From: Pseudomonas monteilii
GTDB lineage: Bacteria > Pseudomonadota > Gammaproteobacteria > Pseudomonadales > Pseudomonadaceae
NCBI GenBank assembly: GCA_001534745.1
Contig: CP013997.1
Coordinates: 3,968,001-4,032,000 of the forward strand
Reading direction: 5' to 3'
DNA: 64,000 nt
Position numbers and translations under genes: made by a program. Positions 17,101-24,660 of the stretch are shown piece after piece (within the stretch, counting starts at the first letter, position 1; every line of letters starts with the position of its first letter). The notes under the pieces are model-generated. The model searched no databases and had not been told where the DNA came from. It saw only the letters and a program-made list of their open reading frames with translations.

Positions 17101-18306
17101 GAGCTGTGCGGCAAGCTGGACACCGGGACGCCCGCGGTGGCTGTCGCGACCCAACCGCCCTCTCCCGTGCAGGCCGACGCCGACCGCAACCCCTACACCC
17201 GCGCCCAACCGCTGTACACCCGAGTGCTCAGCAATCGCCTGCTCAATGGCGACGGCGCCGAGAAGGAAACCCGTCATCTGTCGTTCGACCTGGCCGGCCA
17301 TCACTTCCCCTACCGGGCGGGCGATGCGCTGGGGGTCTGGCCCGTCAATTCACCCGACCTGGTGGAAGACGTGCTGAGCACGCTTGGCCTGGACGGCAAC
17401 ACCCTGGTGCAGCTCGATCCACAGCCGCCCATGCCCTTGCGGGTCGCCTTGAGCGAGCACCTGGAGATCGCCCGCATCAGCCCGGACCTGCTGAACCGGG
17501 TGGCGGTCGAGCGCGGTAACGAGCGGCTGCGTGCCCTGCTCGAAGCAGACCAGCACGCCGCCTTGCAGGCCTGGCTGTGGGGCCGGCAGTTGCCCACCCT
17601 GCTCCGTGAATTCCCCCTGGAGTTGGACGCAGAGCACTGGGTGCGCCTGCTCAAGCCGCTGCAACCGCGGCTGTATTCGATCAGCTCAAGCCCGGTCCTC
17701 ACACCAGATGAGGTACACCTGACCGTCGCCACCGTGCGCTATCAGCACGAAAGCCAGGCACGGGGCGGTGTGTGTTCGACCTTTCTGGCCGACCGCGCCA
17801 GCGAACACGGCGTGCGCCTCTACCTGCAACCCTCCGCGCACTTCCATCCACCGGCGAATCCCGACACGCCGCTGATCATGATCGGGCCTGGCACCGGTAT
17901 TGCACCGTTTCGGGCGTTCTTGCAGGAACGCCAGGCACAGGGCGCACATCGCAACTGGTTGTTCTTCGGCGAGCAGCGGGCGCGCACCGACTTCTACTAC
18001 CGCGAGGAACTGCGCGAGTGGCAGCGCAACGGGGTGTTGCAGCGGCTGGAGACGGCCTTTTCCCGCGACCAGGACGAGAAGGTCTACGTGCAGCACCGCA
18101 TGCTCGAGTTCGGTGCCGAGCTGTGGCAATGGCTGGAGCAAGGCGCCTACGTCTGCGTGTGTGGCGATGCCGCACGCATGGCCAAGGACGTCGATGCTGC
18201 ACTCAAGGCCATCGTGCAGCGCCACGGCAAGATGAGCAGCGCTGCCGCCACGCTCTACATCAGCGACATGAGCAAAACGCGCCGGTACCTGCGCGATGTG
18301 TACTGA
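14131..18306 (+). CDS. nasA: assimilatory nitrate reductase fused to CysJ-like flavoprotein
   Basis: A 1391-residue bifunctional protein. Residues 1-720 are a molybdopterin nitrate reductase with an N-terminal [4Fe-4S] site (Cys16, 19, 23, 51 in VCPYCGVGC and GRLC) and the MopB domains. After a linker (about 720-850) comes a flavodoxin domain (LVLWASQTGNGEHLAALC near 850), then an FAD/NADPH reductase like CysJ: RLYSISSS, GGVCSTFL, IGPGTGIAPFRAFLQE near 1250, and a C-terminus ending in MSKTRRYLRDVY. Electrons can thus run NADPH-FAD-FMN-FeS-Mo within one chain, where most bacteria use separate partners. The same fusion is known in some Pseudomonas. I chose the ATG at 14131 over an in-frame TTG at 14104, which lies in the leader hairpin. 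Its product, nitrite, feeds NirBD. Confidence 0.94.
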   Translation: MTDTLPESGKTVRSVCPYCGVGCGIVMQVEHDLIVKVSGDKQHPSNAGRLCTKGSTCALPVADAGRMKHAFVREARSQDPVRVGIDQAIQATASRLRGIIDTHGADAVALYVSGQMSLEAQYLANKLTKGFIRSQHIESNSRLCMASAGSGYKLSLGADGPPGAYDDIEHSDVFLVIGANMADCHPVLFLRLLDRLKAGARLIVVDPRRTATADKADLYLPIAPGTDLALLNGLLHLLVKDGLTDPAFIADFTEGWDVMDDFLEAYTPAHVAQVTGLAEADIRTTARWIGKAANWMSCWTMGLNQSVQGTWHTNALCNLHLATGAICRTGSGPFSLTGQPNAMGGREMGYMGPGLPGQRSALVAEDRAFIEQLWGLEAGSLRADGGTGTVDLFQAMAAGTIKACWIICTNPVASVPNRQQVIDGLRKAELVITQEAFLDTETNRYADILLPGALWAEAEGVMINSERNLTLTQQAVQPPGEAMPDWQIIARVACAMGYTEAFSYTDAAQVFEELKATANPKTGYDLRGASHARLREQPLQWPCATADAAVRQPIRYVQADPAPGRPALMFPTASGKAQFFARPHLPPAELPDDEFPLVLNTGRVQHQWHTLTKTGKVPALNRLNPGPFVEVHPVDAERLGIVPGKPVQVRSRRGVAVLPAMLSDRVRPGNCFAPFHWNDVFGDGLAINAVTCDAVDPLSLQPAFKYCAVALQAMAEAETGTAAFAGQAMATAAGRKATSPAEQETASFVTQDAVTLANTAAKAFTPAQIDGVARLLNLHETAPLALSADEQVYLRGYLIGLRSVEGPQAGVPTLPEQAPFDVQRRLLLNGVLAGVFSRTDGPGPGAAAQASSTEWLVLWASQTGNGEHLAALCAQRLGSAGQRTRVQAMDSVELGQLRDAAGVLLVASTFGDGEPPDNAVDFWQTLSDAAPDSLRSSRFGVLALGDSSYRQFCGFGRKLDERLAALGADRIQPRLECEPDYEAPAEGWLAELCGKLDTGTPAVAVATQPPSPVQADADRNPYTRAQPLYTRVLSNRLLNGDGAEKETRHLSFDLAGHHFPYRAGDALGVWPVNSPDLVEDVLSTLGLDGNTLVQLDPQPPMPLRVALSEHLEIARISPDLLNRVAVERGNERLRALLEADQHAALQAWLWGRQLPTLLREFPLELDAEHWVRLLKPLQPRLYSISSSPVLTPDEVHLTVATVRYQHESQARGGVCSTFLADRASEHGVRLYLQPSAHFHPPANPDTPLIMIGPGTGIAPFRAFLQERQAQGAHRNWLFFGEQRARTDFYYREELREWQRNGVLQRLETAFSRDQDEKVYVQHRMLEFGAELWQWLEQGAYVCVCGDAARMAKDVDAALKAIVQRHGKMSSAAATLYISDMSKTRRYLRDVY

Positions 18307-18367
18307 ATACCGGTGGGGCTGGCCGGGCCGACGCGTCGGCCACCCGCACGGGCAATGATCAGGCATC

Positions 18368-18385
18368 GGCCCGTCGGGCCTTTTT
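18368..18385 (+). terminator. intrinsic terminator after nasA
   Basis: GGCCC-GTC-GGGCC is followed by five T, 60 bases after the nasA stop and 27 bases before nasS. It would separate nasA from nasS, or allow partial readthrough. Confidence 0.65.
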
Positions 18386-18412
18386 CCAGCGACACGGATC
18401 GGGAATCACGAT

Positions 18413-19630
18413 GTGAGCGATAACAGCAACGACCTTACCCCCGGCCGCTCCACGGCCTGGGTCGCCGGCAGCGACGCCCCGGAAAAGCGCGTGCTGAACA
18501 TCGGCTTCATGCCGCTCAGCGATGCCGCCTCGGTGGTGGTCGCCGCCACCCAGGGCTTTGCCCAACCTTATGGGCTCACCCTCAACCTGCACCGGCAGAC
18601 CTCCTGGGCCGGGGTCGCCGACAAGCTGTCGAGCGGCGAGCTGGATGCGGCGCATGCCTTGTACGGCATGGTCTATGCCCTGGAACTCGGCATCGGCGGC
18701 GCGCCGGCCACCGACATGACCGTGCTGATGGGCCTGAACCAGAATGGCCAGAGCATCAACCTGTCCCAGGCGCTCACGGACGCCGGGATCACACACCCCG
18801 CCGCGCTCAGGCAGCACGCCGCGACGGCTGGCCAGGCGCTCACGTTCGCCCACACCTTTCCCACCGGCACCCACGCCCTGTGGCTGTACTACTGGCTCGC
18901 CAGCCAGGGCATTCACCCGCTGCACGACGTGAACAGCGTGGTCGTGCCACCGCCGCAGATGCTCGCGCACCTGCAGGCCGCCCGCATCGACGGTTTCTGC
19001 GCGGGCGAGCCGTGGAGCGCCCATGCCGTGGCGCTGGGCCAGGGCTGCACGGTTGCCACCAGCCAGTCGATCTGGCCCGACCACCCGGAAAAAGTGCTGG
19101 CCTGCACGCGGGCCTTCGTCGAACAGTACCCCAACACCGCCCGCGCCCTGCTCAAGGCGGTGCTGGAAGCCAGCCGCTTCATCGAGGCCAGCCCGGAGAA
19201 CCGCCGCAGCACTGCGCACCTGATGAGCGCCCGCGCCTACCTCGACGTGCCGCTGACCAGCCTTGAGCCGCGCTTCATGGGCCTGTACGACAATGGCCTG
19301 GGCACGCTGTGGCAGGACGGCCACCCGCTGAGCTTCCACAACCATGGCGCGGCGAATTTTCCCTACCTGTCCGACGGCATGTGGTTCATGACCCAGTTCC
19401 GCCGCTGGGGCCTGTTGCGCGACGACCCGGACTACCTGGACGTGGCCCGTCGGGTGCAACAGCTTGGCCTGTACCGCGAGGCCGCAGGCGACCTGGGCAT
19501 CGCCATACCCGCCAGCCCCCTGCGTCGTTCGCGGCTGCTGGACGGCAGCGTCTGGGACGGCACCAACCCCGCCGCCTACGCTCGCGGCTTCGCCCTGCAC
19601 GCCCGTCATGTTCGGTCACTGGAGGCTTAG
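18413..19630 (+). CDS. nasS: nitrate sensor NasS
   Basis: A 405-residue protein of the NrtA/CmpA substrate-binding family without a signal peptide, the hallmark of cytoplasmic NasS. Visible features: LNIGFMPLSDAASVVVAA near residue 25, SWAGVADKLSSGELDAAHAL, and FCAGEPWSAHAVALGQG about two thirds along, all typical of nitrate/bicarbonate-binding relatives. In the known NasS-NasT system NasS holds NasT inactive until nitrate binds. The start is a GTG at 18413, since the ATG two bases before runs straight into a stop. The stop codon abuts the nasT ATG with no gap, so the two are co-translated. Confidence 0.92.
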   Translation: MSDNSNDLTPGRSTAWVAGSDAPEKRVLNIGFMPLSDAASVVVAATQGFAQPYGLTLNLHRQTSWAGVADKLSSGELDAAHALYGMVYALELGIGGAPATDMTVLMGLNQNGQSINLSQALTDAGITHPAALRQHAATAGQALTFAHTFPTGTHALWLYYWLASQGIHPLHDVNSVVVPPPQMLAHLQAARIDGFCAGEPWSAHAVALGQGCTVATSQSIWPDHPEKVLACTRAFVEQYPNTARALLKAVLEASRFIEASPENRRSTAHLMSARAYLDVPLTSLEPRFMGLYDNGLGTLWQDGHPLSFHNHGAANFPYLSDGMWFMTQFRRWGLLRDDPDYLDVARRVQQLGLYREAAGDLGIAIPASPLRRSRLLDGSVWDGTNPAAYARGFALHARHVRSLEA

Positions 19631-20206
19631 ATGCTGCGCATTCTGCTGATCAACGACACCTCCAGAACGGGCGGCCGCCTGCGCAGCGCGTTGAGCGAAG
19701 CGGGCTTCGAGGTCATCGACGAGTCGGGCCTGACCATCGACCTGCCCGCGCGGGTCGAAGCCGTGCGCCCGGACGTGGTGCTGATCGACACCGACTCCCC
19801 CAGCCGCGACGTAATGGAGCAGGTGGTCATCGTGACCCGCGACCAGCCCCGGCCCATCGTCATGTTCACCGACGAGCATGACCCGGGGGTGATGCGCCAG
19901 GCGATCAAGGCGGGCGTCAGCGCCTACATCGTCGAAGGCATCCACGCCCAGCGGCTGCAACCGATCATGGACGTGGCCATGGCGCGCTTCGAGAGCGACC
20001 AGGTGCTGCGCTCGCAGCTCCACGCCCGCGACCAGCAACTGGCCGAACGCAAACGCATCGAACTGGCCAAGGGCATGCTGATGAAGATGAAAAGCTGCGG
20101 CGAGGAAGAGGCCTACACGCTGATGCGGCGCCAGGCCATGAGCCGACAGCAGAAGCTGATTCAGGTGGCCGAGCAGATCATTGCGATGAACGAGTTGCTG
20201 ACCTGA
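19631..20206 (+). CDS. nasT: ANTAR antiterminator NasT
   Basis: A 191-residue response-regulator-like protein. The N-terminal receiver domain (LRILLINDTSRTGG at the start, VVLIDTDSPSRDV near 50-62) is followed by a C-terminal ANTAR RNA-binding domain at about 135-188 (ERKRIELAKGMLMKMK, EEEAYTLMRRQAMSRQQKL). ANTAR proteins bind pairs of hairpins with six-base loops and prevent termination in the leader RNA. Candidate targets lie in this window at 13689-13704, 14010-14027 and 20766-20785. It begins directly after the nasS stop. NasS is its expected inhibitor. Confidence 0.94.
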   Translation: MLRILLINDTSRTGGRLRSALSEAGFEVIDESGLTIDLPARVEAVRPDVVLIDTDSPSRDVMEQVVIVTRDQPRPIVMFTDEHDPGVMRQAIKAGVSAYIVEGIHAQRLQPIMDVAMARFESDQVLRSQLHARDQQLAERKRIELAKGMLMKMKSCGEEEAYTLMRRQAMSRQQKLIQVAEQIIAMNELLT

Positions 20207-20441
20207 AGGGGGTGGGCTTTCGGGCCATTTCTAAGCACAGCGTTGGCCAAGGTGCACCGCAATGCAGCAACGATGGCCTCATTCTGGGCACGCGCGAGGT
20301 CCGGTTCGTCTGTACAGAGGCGGTCGCTTAGGGGGATCGCAGTCGGTCCAGCGCCTTGCCAGGGACCGCTCATATTCGCTGCAGTGGTACAAGCAGTCGC
20401 GATCCCTGTGGGAAATTTTACGGTTTCTGCCAAGTGCTAAT

Positions 20442-20557
20442 GTGGGCCCAACCGCGGTACAGGGGCCGCACAGGTGACCGCGATAGCTTGCAACCCCGCG
20501 GTGGGACTACGGGTGTAGGAGCGGCCCCTGTGCCGCGATGGGCCGCAAAGCGGCCCT
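20442..20557. repeat. REPIN with long palindrome after nasT
   Basis: An inverted pair. The left arm has GGGCCCAACCGCGGTACAGG then GGCCGC; the right arm at 20520-20544 is GCGGCCCCTGTGCCGCGATG then GGCC. Between them lie CCGCGATAGC and GTAGGAGCGG pieces typical of REPs. The right end adds GGGCCGC-AAA-GCGGCCC, which could terminate nasST. No gene is supported in 20207-20735. Confidence 0.75.
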
Positions 20558-20735
20558 AAATCGATCAGCAATAAAGCCCCGGATCCTGCCAGCTACCGTC
20601 ATGCTCTCTGCGCGACAGCGCGGCGCCACGGCGGCAGGCGGACTCCCACAAGGTCCATGGCAGCCGATTTCACTCCAGCCTGGTCATGGATGAACGACCC
20701 TGAACCTTGCCGACCATCGCGCACCTCTCCACCTT

Positions 20736-20751
20736 TGGCACACAACCTGCT
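20736..20751 (+). promoter_or_regulatory. sigma-54 promoter of the nitrate transporter operon
   Basis: TGGCACACAACCTGCT matches TGGCAC-N5-TTGCA except for two positions in the -12 element. Transcription would start near 20761, giving a leader of about 178 bases before the transporter start at 20939. Confidence 0.7.
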
Positions 20752-20765
20752 TTGACCTCTGCATA

Positions 20766-20785
20766 GGTAACCAACGGCGGTTGCC
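20766..20785 (+). promoter_or_regulatory. ANTAR-type leader hairpin of the transporter operon
   Basis: GGTAACC-AACGGC-GGTTGCC forms a 7-bp stem (one T-G pair) with a loop identical to that of the nirB leader, A1 and G4 kept. It lies right after the predicted transcription start and before the long hairpin at 20794-20847. Confidence 0.65.
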
Positions 20786-20793
20786 CACCCCGA

Positions 20794-20847
20794 CAAAGAC
20801 GTCGCATGCCCGTTCGCGAAAGCGGATCCGGCATGGCGACGTCTTTG
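20794..20847 (+). promoter_or_regulatory. terminator-like hairpin in the transporter leader
   Basis: CAAAGACGTCGC-ATGCC (20794-20810) pairs with GGCAT-GGCGACGTCTTTG (20830-20847), a 17-bp stem with one bulged base, followed by GCGTTTCTGG. It plays the same positional part as the leader hairpins of nirB and nasA and would be the structure that NasT relieves. Confidence 0.65.
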
Positions 20848-20938
20848 CGTTTCTGGCCTCGCGCCACGAGGCGGTGGAGCAGCCGTGAGGGCTCGCCCAC
20901 CTGCAAGCACACAACCCTTTTGCAGATGAGGTGCTGGA

Positions 20939-22150
20939 ATGAACAACAGTTTCTGGAAAGCCGGGCACACCCCCACATTGTTTGCCGCGTTCCTGTACTT
21001 CGACCTGAGCTTCATGGTCTGGTACCTGCTCGGCCCCATGGCGGTGCAGATCGCCACCGACCTGCAACTGACCACCCAGCAACGCGGCTTCATGGTCGCC
21101 ACGCCCATTCTGGCTGGGGCGATCCTGCGCTTTGTCATGGGCATGCTGGCCGATCAGCTGTCGCCCAAGACGGCCGGTCTCATCGGCCAGGTGATCGTCA
21201 TCGTCTCGCTGCTGGCGGCCTGGCAGCTCGGCATCCACAGCTACGGGCACGCCTTGCTGCTCGGCGTGTGCTTGGGCATGGCCGGCGCCTCGTTCGCCGT
21301 GGCGCTACCGTTGGCCTCGCAGTGGTACCCCGCCGAGCACCAGGGCAAGGCCATGGGCATCGCTGGCGCCGGCAACTCCGGCACCGTGTTGGCCGCCCTC
21401 GCCGCGCCGGTGCTGGCCGCCGCCTTCGGCTGGACCCAGGTCTTTGGCCTGGCGCTGATCCCGCTGGTGCTGACGCTGATCGTGTTCGCCCTGCTGGCGA
21501 AAAACGCCCCCAACCGCAGCAAGGCCAAATCCATGGCCGACTACTTCAAGGCCCTGGCCGACCGCGACAGCTGGTGGTTCATGTTCTTCTACAGCGTGAC
21601 CTTCGGCGGCTTCATCGGCCTGGCCAGCGCCCTGCCCGGCTACTTCCACGATCAGTACGGCCTGAGCCCGGTGACCGCCGGCTACTACACCGCCGCCTGC
21701 GTGTTCGGCGGCAGCCTGATGCGCCCGCTGGGCGGCGCCCTGGCGGACCGGTTCGGCGGCATCCGCACGTTGCTCGGCATGTACGCCGTGGCGGCCGTGT
21801 GCATCGCGGCGGTGGGCATGCACCTGTCCAGCTCCATCGCCGCCCTGGCCCTGTTCGTCAGCGCCATGCTCGGCCTGGGCGCCGGCAACGGCGCGGTGTT
21901 CCAGCTGGTGCCCCAGCGCTTCAACCGTGAAATCGGCGTGATGACCGGCCTGATCGGCATGGCCGGTGGCATCGGCGGCTTTCTCCTGGCGGCGGGCCTG
22001 GGCGCCATCAAGCAGAGCACCGGCGACTATCAGCTGGGCCTGTGGCTGTTCGCCAGCCTTGGCGTGGTGGCCTGGTTCGGGCTGTGCGCCGTCAAGCGCC
22101 GCTGGAGAACCACCTGGGGCTCGGCGGCCTTCACCGCCGCACGGGTCTGA
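20939..22150 (+). CDS. nitrate/nitrite MFS transporter (NarK/NRT2 type)
   Basis: A 403-residue inner-membrane protein of the major facilitator superfamily with about 12 hydrophobic segments. Both nitrate-signature motifs are visible: AGAGNSGTVLAALAAP near residue 140 and GLGAGNGAVFQLVP near 315. These Gly-rich helices distinguish NarK/NRT2 carriers from other MFS proteins. Conserved arginines near the start of TM2 and TM8 are expected to bind nitrate, but I did not place them. It imports nitrate for the reductase encoded upstream. It is first in an operon with the PP2C-kinase (9-base gap) and the SUMT gene. Confidence 0.93.
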   Translation: MNNSFWKAGHTPTLFAAFLYFDLSFMVWYLLGPMAVQIATDLQLTTQQRGFMVATPILAGAILRFVMGMLADQLSPKTAGLIGQVIVIVSLLAAWQLGIHSYGHALLLGVCLGMAGASFAVALPLASQWYPAEHQGKAMGIAGAGNSGTVLAALAAPVLAAAFGWTQVFGLALIPLVLTLIVFALLAKNAPNRSKAKSMADYFKALADRDSWWFMFFYSVTFGGFIGLASALPGYFHDQYGLSPVTAGYYTAACVFGGSLMRPLGGALADRFGGIRTLLGMYAVAAVCIAAVGMHLSSSIAALALFVSAMLGLGAGNGAVFQLVPQRFNREIGVMTGLIGMAGGIGGFLLAAGLGAIKQSTGDYQLGLWLFASLGVVAWFGLCAVKRRWRTTWGSAAFTAARV

Positions 22151-22159
22151 GCCGCCGCC

Positions 22160-23827
22160 ATGCCCTTGCGCCTGAGCTACGCGCACAGCAGCGCCAGCGG
22201 GCCACGTGCCGAGAACCAGGACGCCACGCGCCTGGTCAGCCCGGCCGCCTCGCTCGCGGCCAGCAAAGGCTACCTGTTCGCCCTGGCCGACGGCGTCAGC
22301 CAGTGCGCCGACGGGGGTCTGGCCGCGCGCGCCACGGTGCAGGCCCTGGCCCACGACTACTACGCCACCCCGCAGACCTGGGGTGTGGCCCAGGCGCTGG
22401 ACCGCCTGCTGCTCGCGCAGAACCGCTGGCTGCACGCCAACGGCGGCGACCAGCCCTTGCTGACCACCCTCAGCGCGCTGGTGCTGCGTGGCCGGCGCTT
22501 CACCCTGGCGCACATCGGCGATTGCCGGGTGTACCGCTGGCACGACGGGCACCTGCAGCGCCTGAGCGAAGACCACGTCTGGCGCCAGCCGGGCATGCAG
22601 CACGTGCTCAAGCGCGCCATGGGCCTGGAGCAGCACTTGGTGGTGGATTACCGCGAAGGCGAACTGCGCACAGGCGAAGGGTTCCTGCTGGTCAGCGATG
22701 GCGTCTGGGCGACCCTGGGCGAAGCGGCGATCGCCGGCGTGCTGCGCGACGAGCCCGATCTGCAACAGGCCACCCAGGCGCTGGTCACCGCCGCCCACCT
22801 GGCCGGCAGCCAGGACAACGCCAGCGCCGTGCTGGTGCGCGTCGACGACTTGGGCGAAGCCAGCCTGGGCGATGCCCTTGACCAGGTGGAGCAGTGGCCG
22901 CTGCCACCGGCCCTGAAACCCGGCCAACGCTTCGAGGGCTGGCAGGTCGAGGCACTGCTGAGCCAGACCCGGCAGTCCCTGCTGTACCGCGTCCACGACG
23001 CCCAACGGCAACCCTGGCTGCTGAAAACCCTGCCCCTGCACTGCGACGGCGACAGCGAGGCCGGCCAGCGCCTGCTCCAGGAGGAGTGGTTCCTGCGCCG
23101 CGTGGCCGGGCGCCATTTCCCGGACGTGCACCCCGCCCGCGAGCGCCAGCACCTCTACTACCTGATGCGCGAACACCCCGGCGTCACCCTGGCCGAGCAC
23201 CATCGTCGGCACGGCACGCTGAACCTGGCCCAAGGCCTGGACCTCGCCCTGCACCTGCTACGGGCGCTGGGCATGCTGCACCGGCGCAACATCCTGCACC
23301 GCGACATCACGCCCGACAACCTGCTGCTCGAGGAAGACGGCGGCCTGCGCATCCTGGATTTCGGCCTGGCCTACTGCCCGGGCCTGTCCACCCACACCGC
23401 AGGCGAACTGCCTGGCACGCCCAGCTACATCGCCCCGGAAGCCTACGCAGGCGCCGAGCCGAGCGTGGCCCAGGATCTCTACAGCGCTGGCGTGACCCTG
23501 TATTTCCTGCTGACCGGCCAATACCCCCATGGCGAGATCGAGGCCTTCCAGCGTCCACGCTTCGGTACCCCCGTGCCCGCCAGCCGCTACCGCCCCGACC
23601 TGCCCGAATGGCTGGTACACGTCCTCGACAAAGCGCTGGCCCTCGAGCCGGCCGAACGCTTCGAAACCGCCGAAGAATGGCAACTGGCGCTGCAACACGG
23701 CGAAGACCAGCCCAGCCCACGTCCACGCCCCTTGCTGGAGCGCGCGCCCTTGAAGGTGTGGCGCACCCTGGCCCTGGGGTCGCTACTGGCCAATGGGCTG
23801 CTGTTGATCTGGCTGATGCACGCATGA
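22160..23827 (+). CDS. bifunctional PP2C phosphatase / Ser-Thr protein kinase
   Basis: A 555-residue fusion. The first 240 residues are a PP2C-type phosphatase: ENQDA, LADGVSQCADGG, HIGDCRVYRW, SDGVW and QDNASAV carry the metal-binding aspartates. Residues about 255-520 form a protein kinase with the ATP lysine in PWLLKTLP, catalytic loop HRDITPDNLLL, ILDFGLA and YIAPEAY. A hydrophobic C-terminal helix (LALGSLLANGLLLIWLM) should anchor it in the membrane. A similar kinase gene lies in the P. aeruginosa nitrate assimilation cluster (PA1782), so the linkage is conserved. The substrate is unknown; the transporter encoded just upstream is an obvious candidate. Confidence 0.9.
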   Translation: MPLRLSYAHSSASGPRAENQDATRLVSPAASLAASKGYLFALADGVSQCADGGLAARATVQALAHDYYATPQTWGVAQALDRLLLAQNRWLHANGGDQPLLTTLSALVLRGRRFTLAHIGDCRVYRWHDGHLQRLSEDHVWRQPGMQHVLKRAMGLEQHLVVDYREGELRTGEGFLLVSDGVWATLGEAAIAGVLRDEPDLQQATQALVTAAHLAGSQDNASAVLVRVDDLGEASLGDALDQVEQWPLPPALKPGQRFEGWQVEALLSQTRQSLLYRVHDAQRQPWLLKTLPLHCDGDSEAGQRLLQEEWFLRRVAGRHFPDVHPARERQHLYYLMREHPGVTLAEHHRRHGTLNLAQGLDLALHLLRALGMLHRRNILHRDITPDNLLLEEDGGLRILDFGLAYCPGLSTHTAGELPGTPSYIAPEAYAGAEPSVAQDLYSAGVTLYFLLTGQYPHGEIEAFQRPRFGTPVPASRYRPDLPEWLVHVLDKALALEPAERFETAEEWQLALQHGEDQPSPRPRPLLERAPLKVWRTLALGSLLANGLLLIWLMHA

Positions 23828-23883
23828 ACACCCCTACCCCCACACCGCACCCGACGGTCCGCTTCCCTGATGAGGTACACCCC

Positions 23884-24660
23884 ATGAACGCAAAAGTCTG
23901 GTTGGTCGGCGCCGGCCCCGGCGACCCCGAACTCCTGACCCTCAAGGCCGTGCGCGCCCTGCGCAGCGCCGAGGTGGTGATGATCGACAGCCTGGTCAAC
24001 CCCGCCGTACTCGAGCACTGCCCCGGCGCCAAAGTCATCGCCGTGGGCAAACGCGGCGGCTGCCGCTCCACGCCGCAGGCGTTCATCCATCGGCTGATGC
24101 TGCGCTATGCCCGCCAGGGCAAATGCGTGGTACGCCTGAAAGGCGGCGACCCCTGCATCTTCGGGCGCGGTAGCGAAGAGGCCGAGTGGTTGAGGGATCG
24201 CGGTATCGACGTGGAACTGGTCAACGGCATCACGGCCGAGCTGGCAGGCGCCACCCAGTGCGACATCCCCCTGACCTTGCGCGGGGTCGCCCGCGGCGTG
24301 ACCCTGGTGACGGCGCACACCGAAGATGACAGCACCTTGAACTGGCAGGCACTGGCGCAGAGCGGGACCACCCTGGTGGTGTACATGGGCGTGGCGAAGC
24401 TGGACGAGGTGCGGCGCGAGTTGCTGGCCGGGGGGATGGCCGGTGAGACGCCCGTGGCGATGATCGAGAACGCCTCCTTGCCGCAGCAACGGGTGTGTTT
24501 CAGCGATGTGAGCGGCATGCAGGCGGCGGCCCTGGCGTTCGACCTCAAGGCGCCAGCGGTGATGGTGATTGGCGAGGTGGTGGCGCAGGGGAGTCAGCGG
24601 CTGGGGCGTGAGGGTATCGAGGCGGTGGTGGGATTGGGGACGCAGGGGCTGTCGGCGTGA
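23884..24660 (+). CDS. cobA: uroporphyrinogen-III C-methyltransferase (SUMT)
   Basis: A 258-residue SAM-dependent methylase that makes precorrin-2, the first step of the sirohaem branch needed by NirB. Visible motifs are VWLVGAGPGDPELLTLKA at the N-terminus, VRLKGGDPCIFGRGSEE near 80-98, the VNGITAELAGA region and VYMGVAKLDEV. Length fits stand-alone SUMT without a CysG synthase domain. The ATG at 23884 has GAGG 9 bases upstream. An in-frame ATG at 23824 overlaps the kinase stop (ATGA) and would add 20 proline-rich residues; either could be used. It is the third gene of the transporter operon. Confidence 0.93.
   Translation: MNAKVWLVGAGPGDPELLTLKAVRALRSAEVVMIDSLVNPAVLEHCPGAKVIAVGKRGGCRSTPQAFIHRLMLRYARQGKCVVRLKGGDPCIFGRGSEEAEWLRDRGIDVELVNGITAELAGATQCDIPLTLRGVARGVTLVTAHTEDDSTLNWQALAQSGTTLVVYMGVAKLDEVRRELLAGGMAGETPVAMIENASLPQQRVCFSDVSGMQAAALAFDLKAPAVMVIGEVVAQGSQRLGREGIEAVVGLGTQGLSA

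Noticed and set aside
20442..20557. Novel structured RNA after nasT
   Set aside because: The palindromes match other REP-type copies in this window (35648-35745, 55325-55592), so it is a known repeat class.
21305..23254. 649-codon minus-strand frame opposite the transporter and kinase genes
   Set aside because: It spans two well-supported genes on the other strand and reads as low-complexity Gly/Gln/Ala text.
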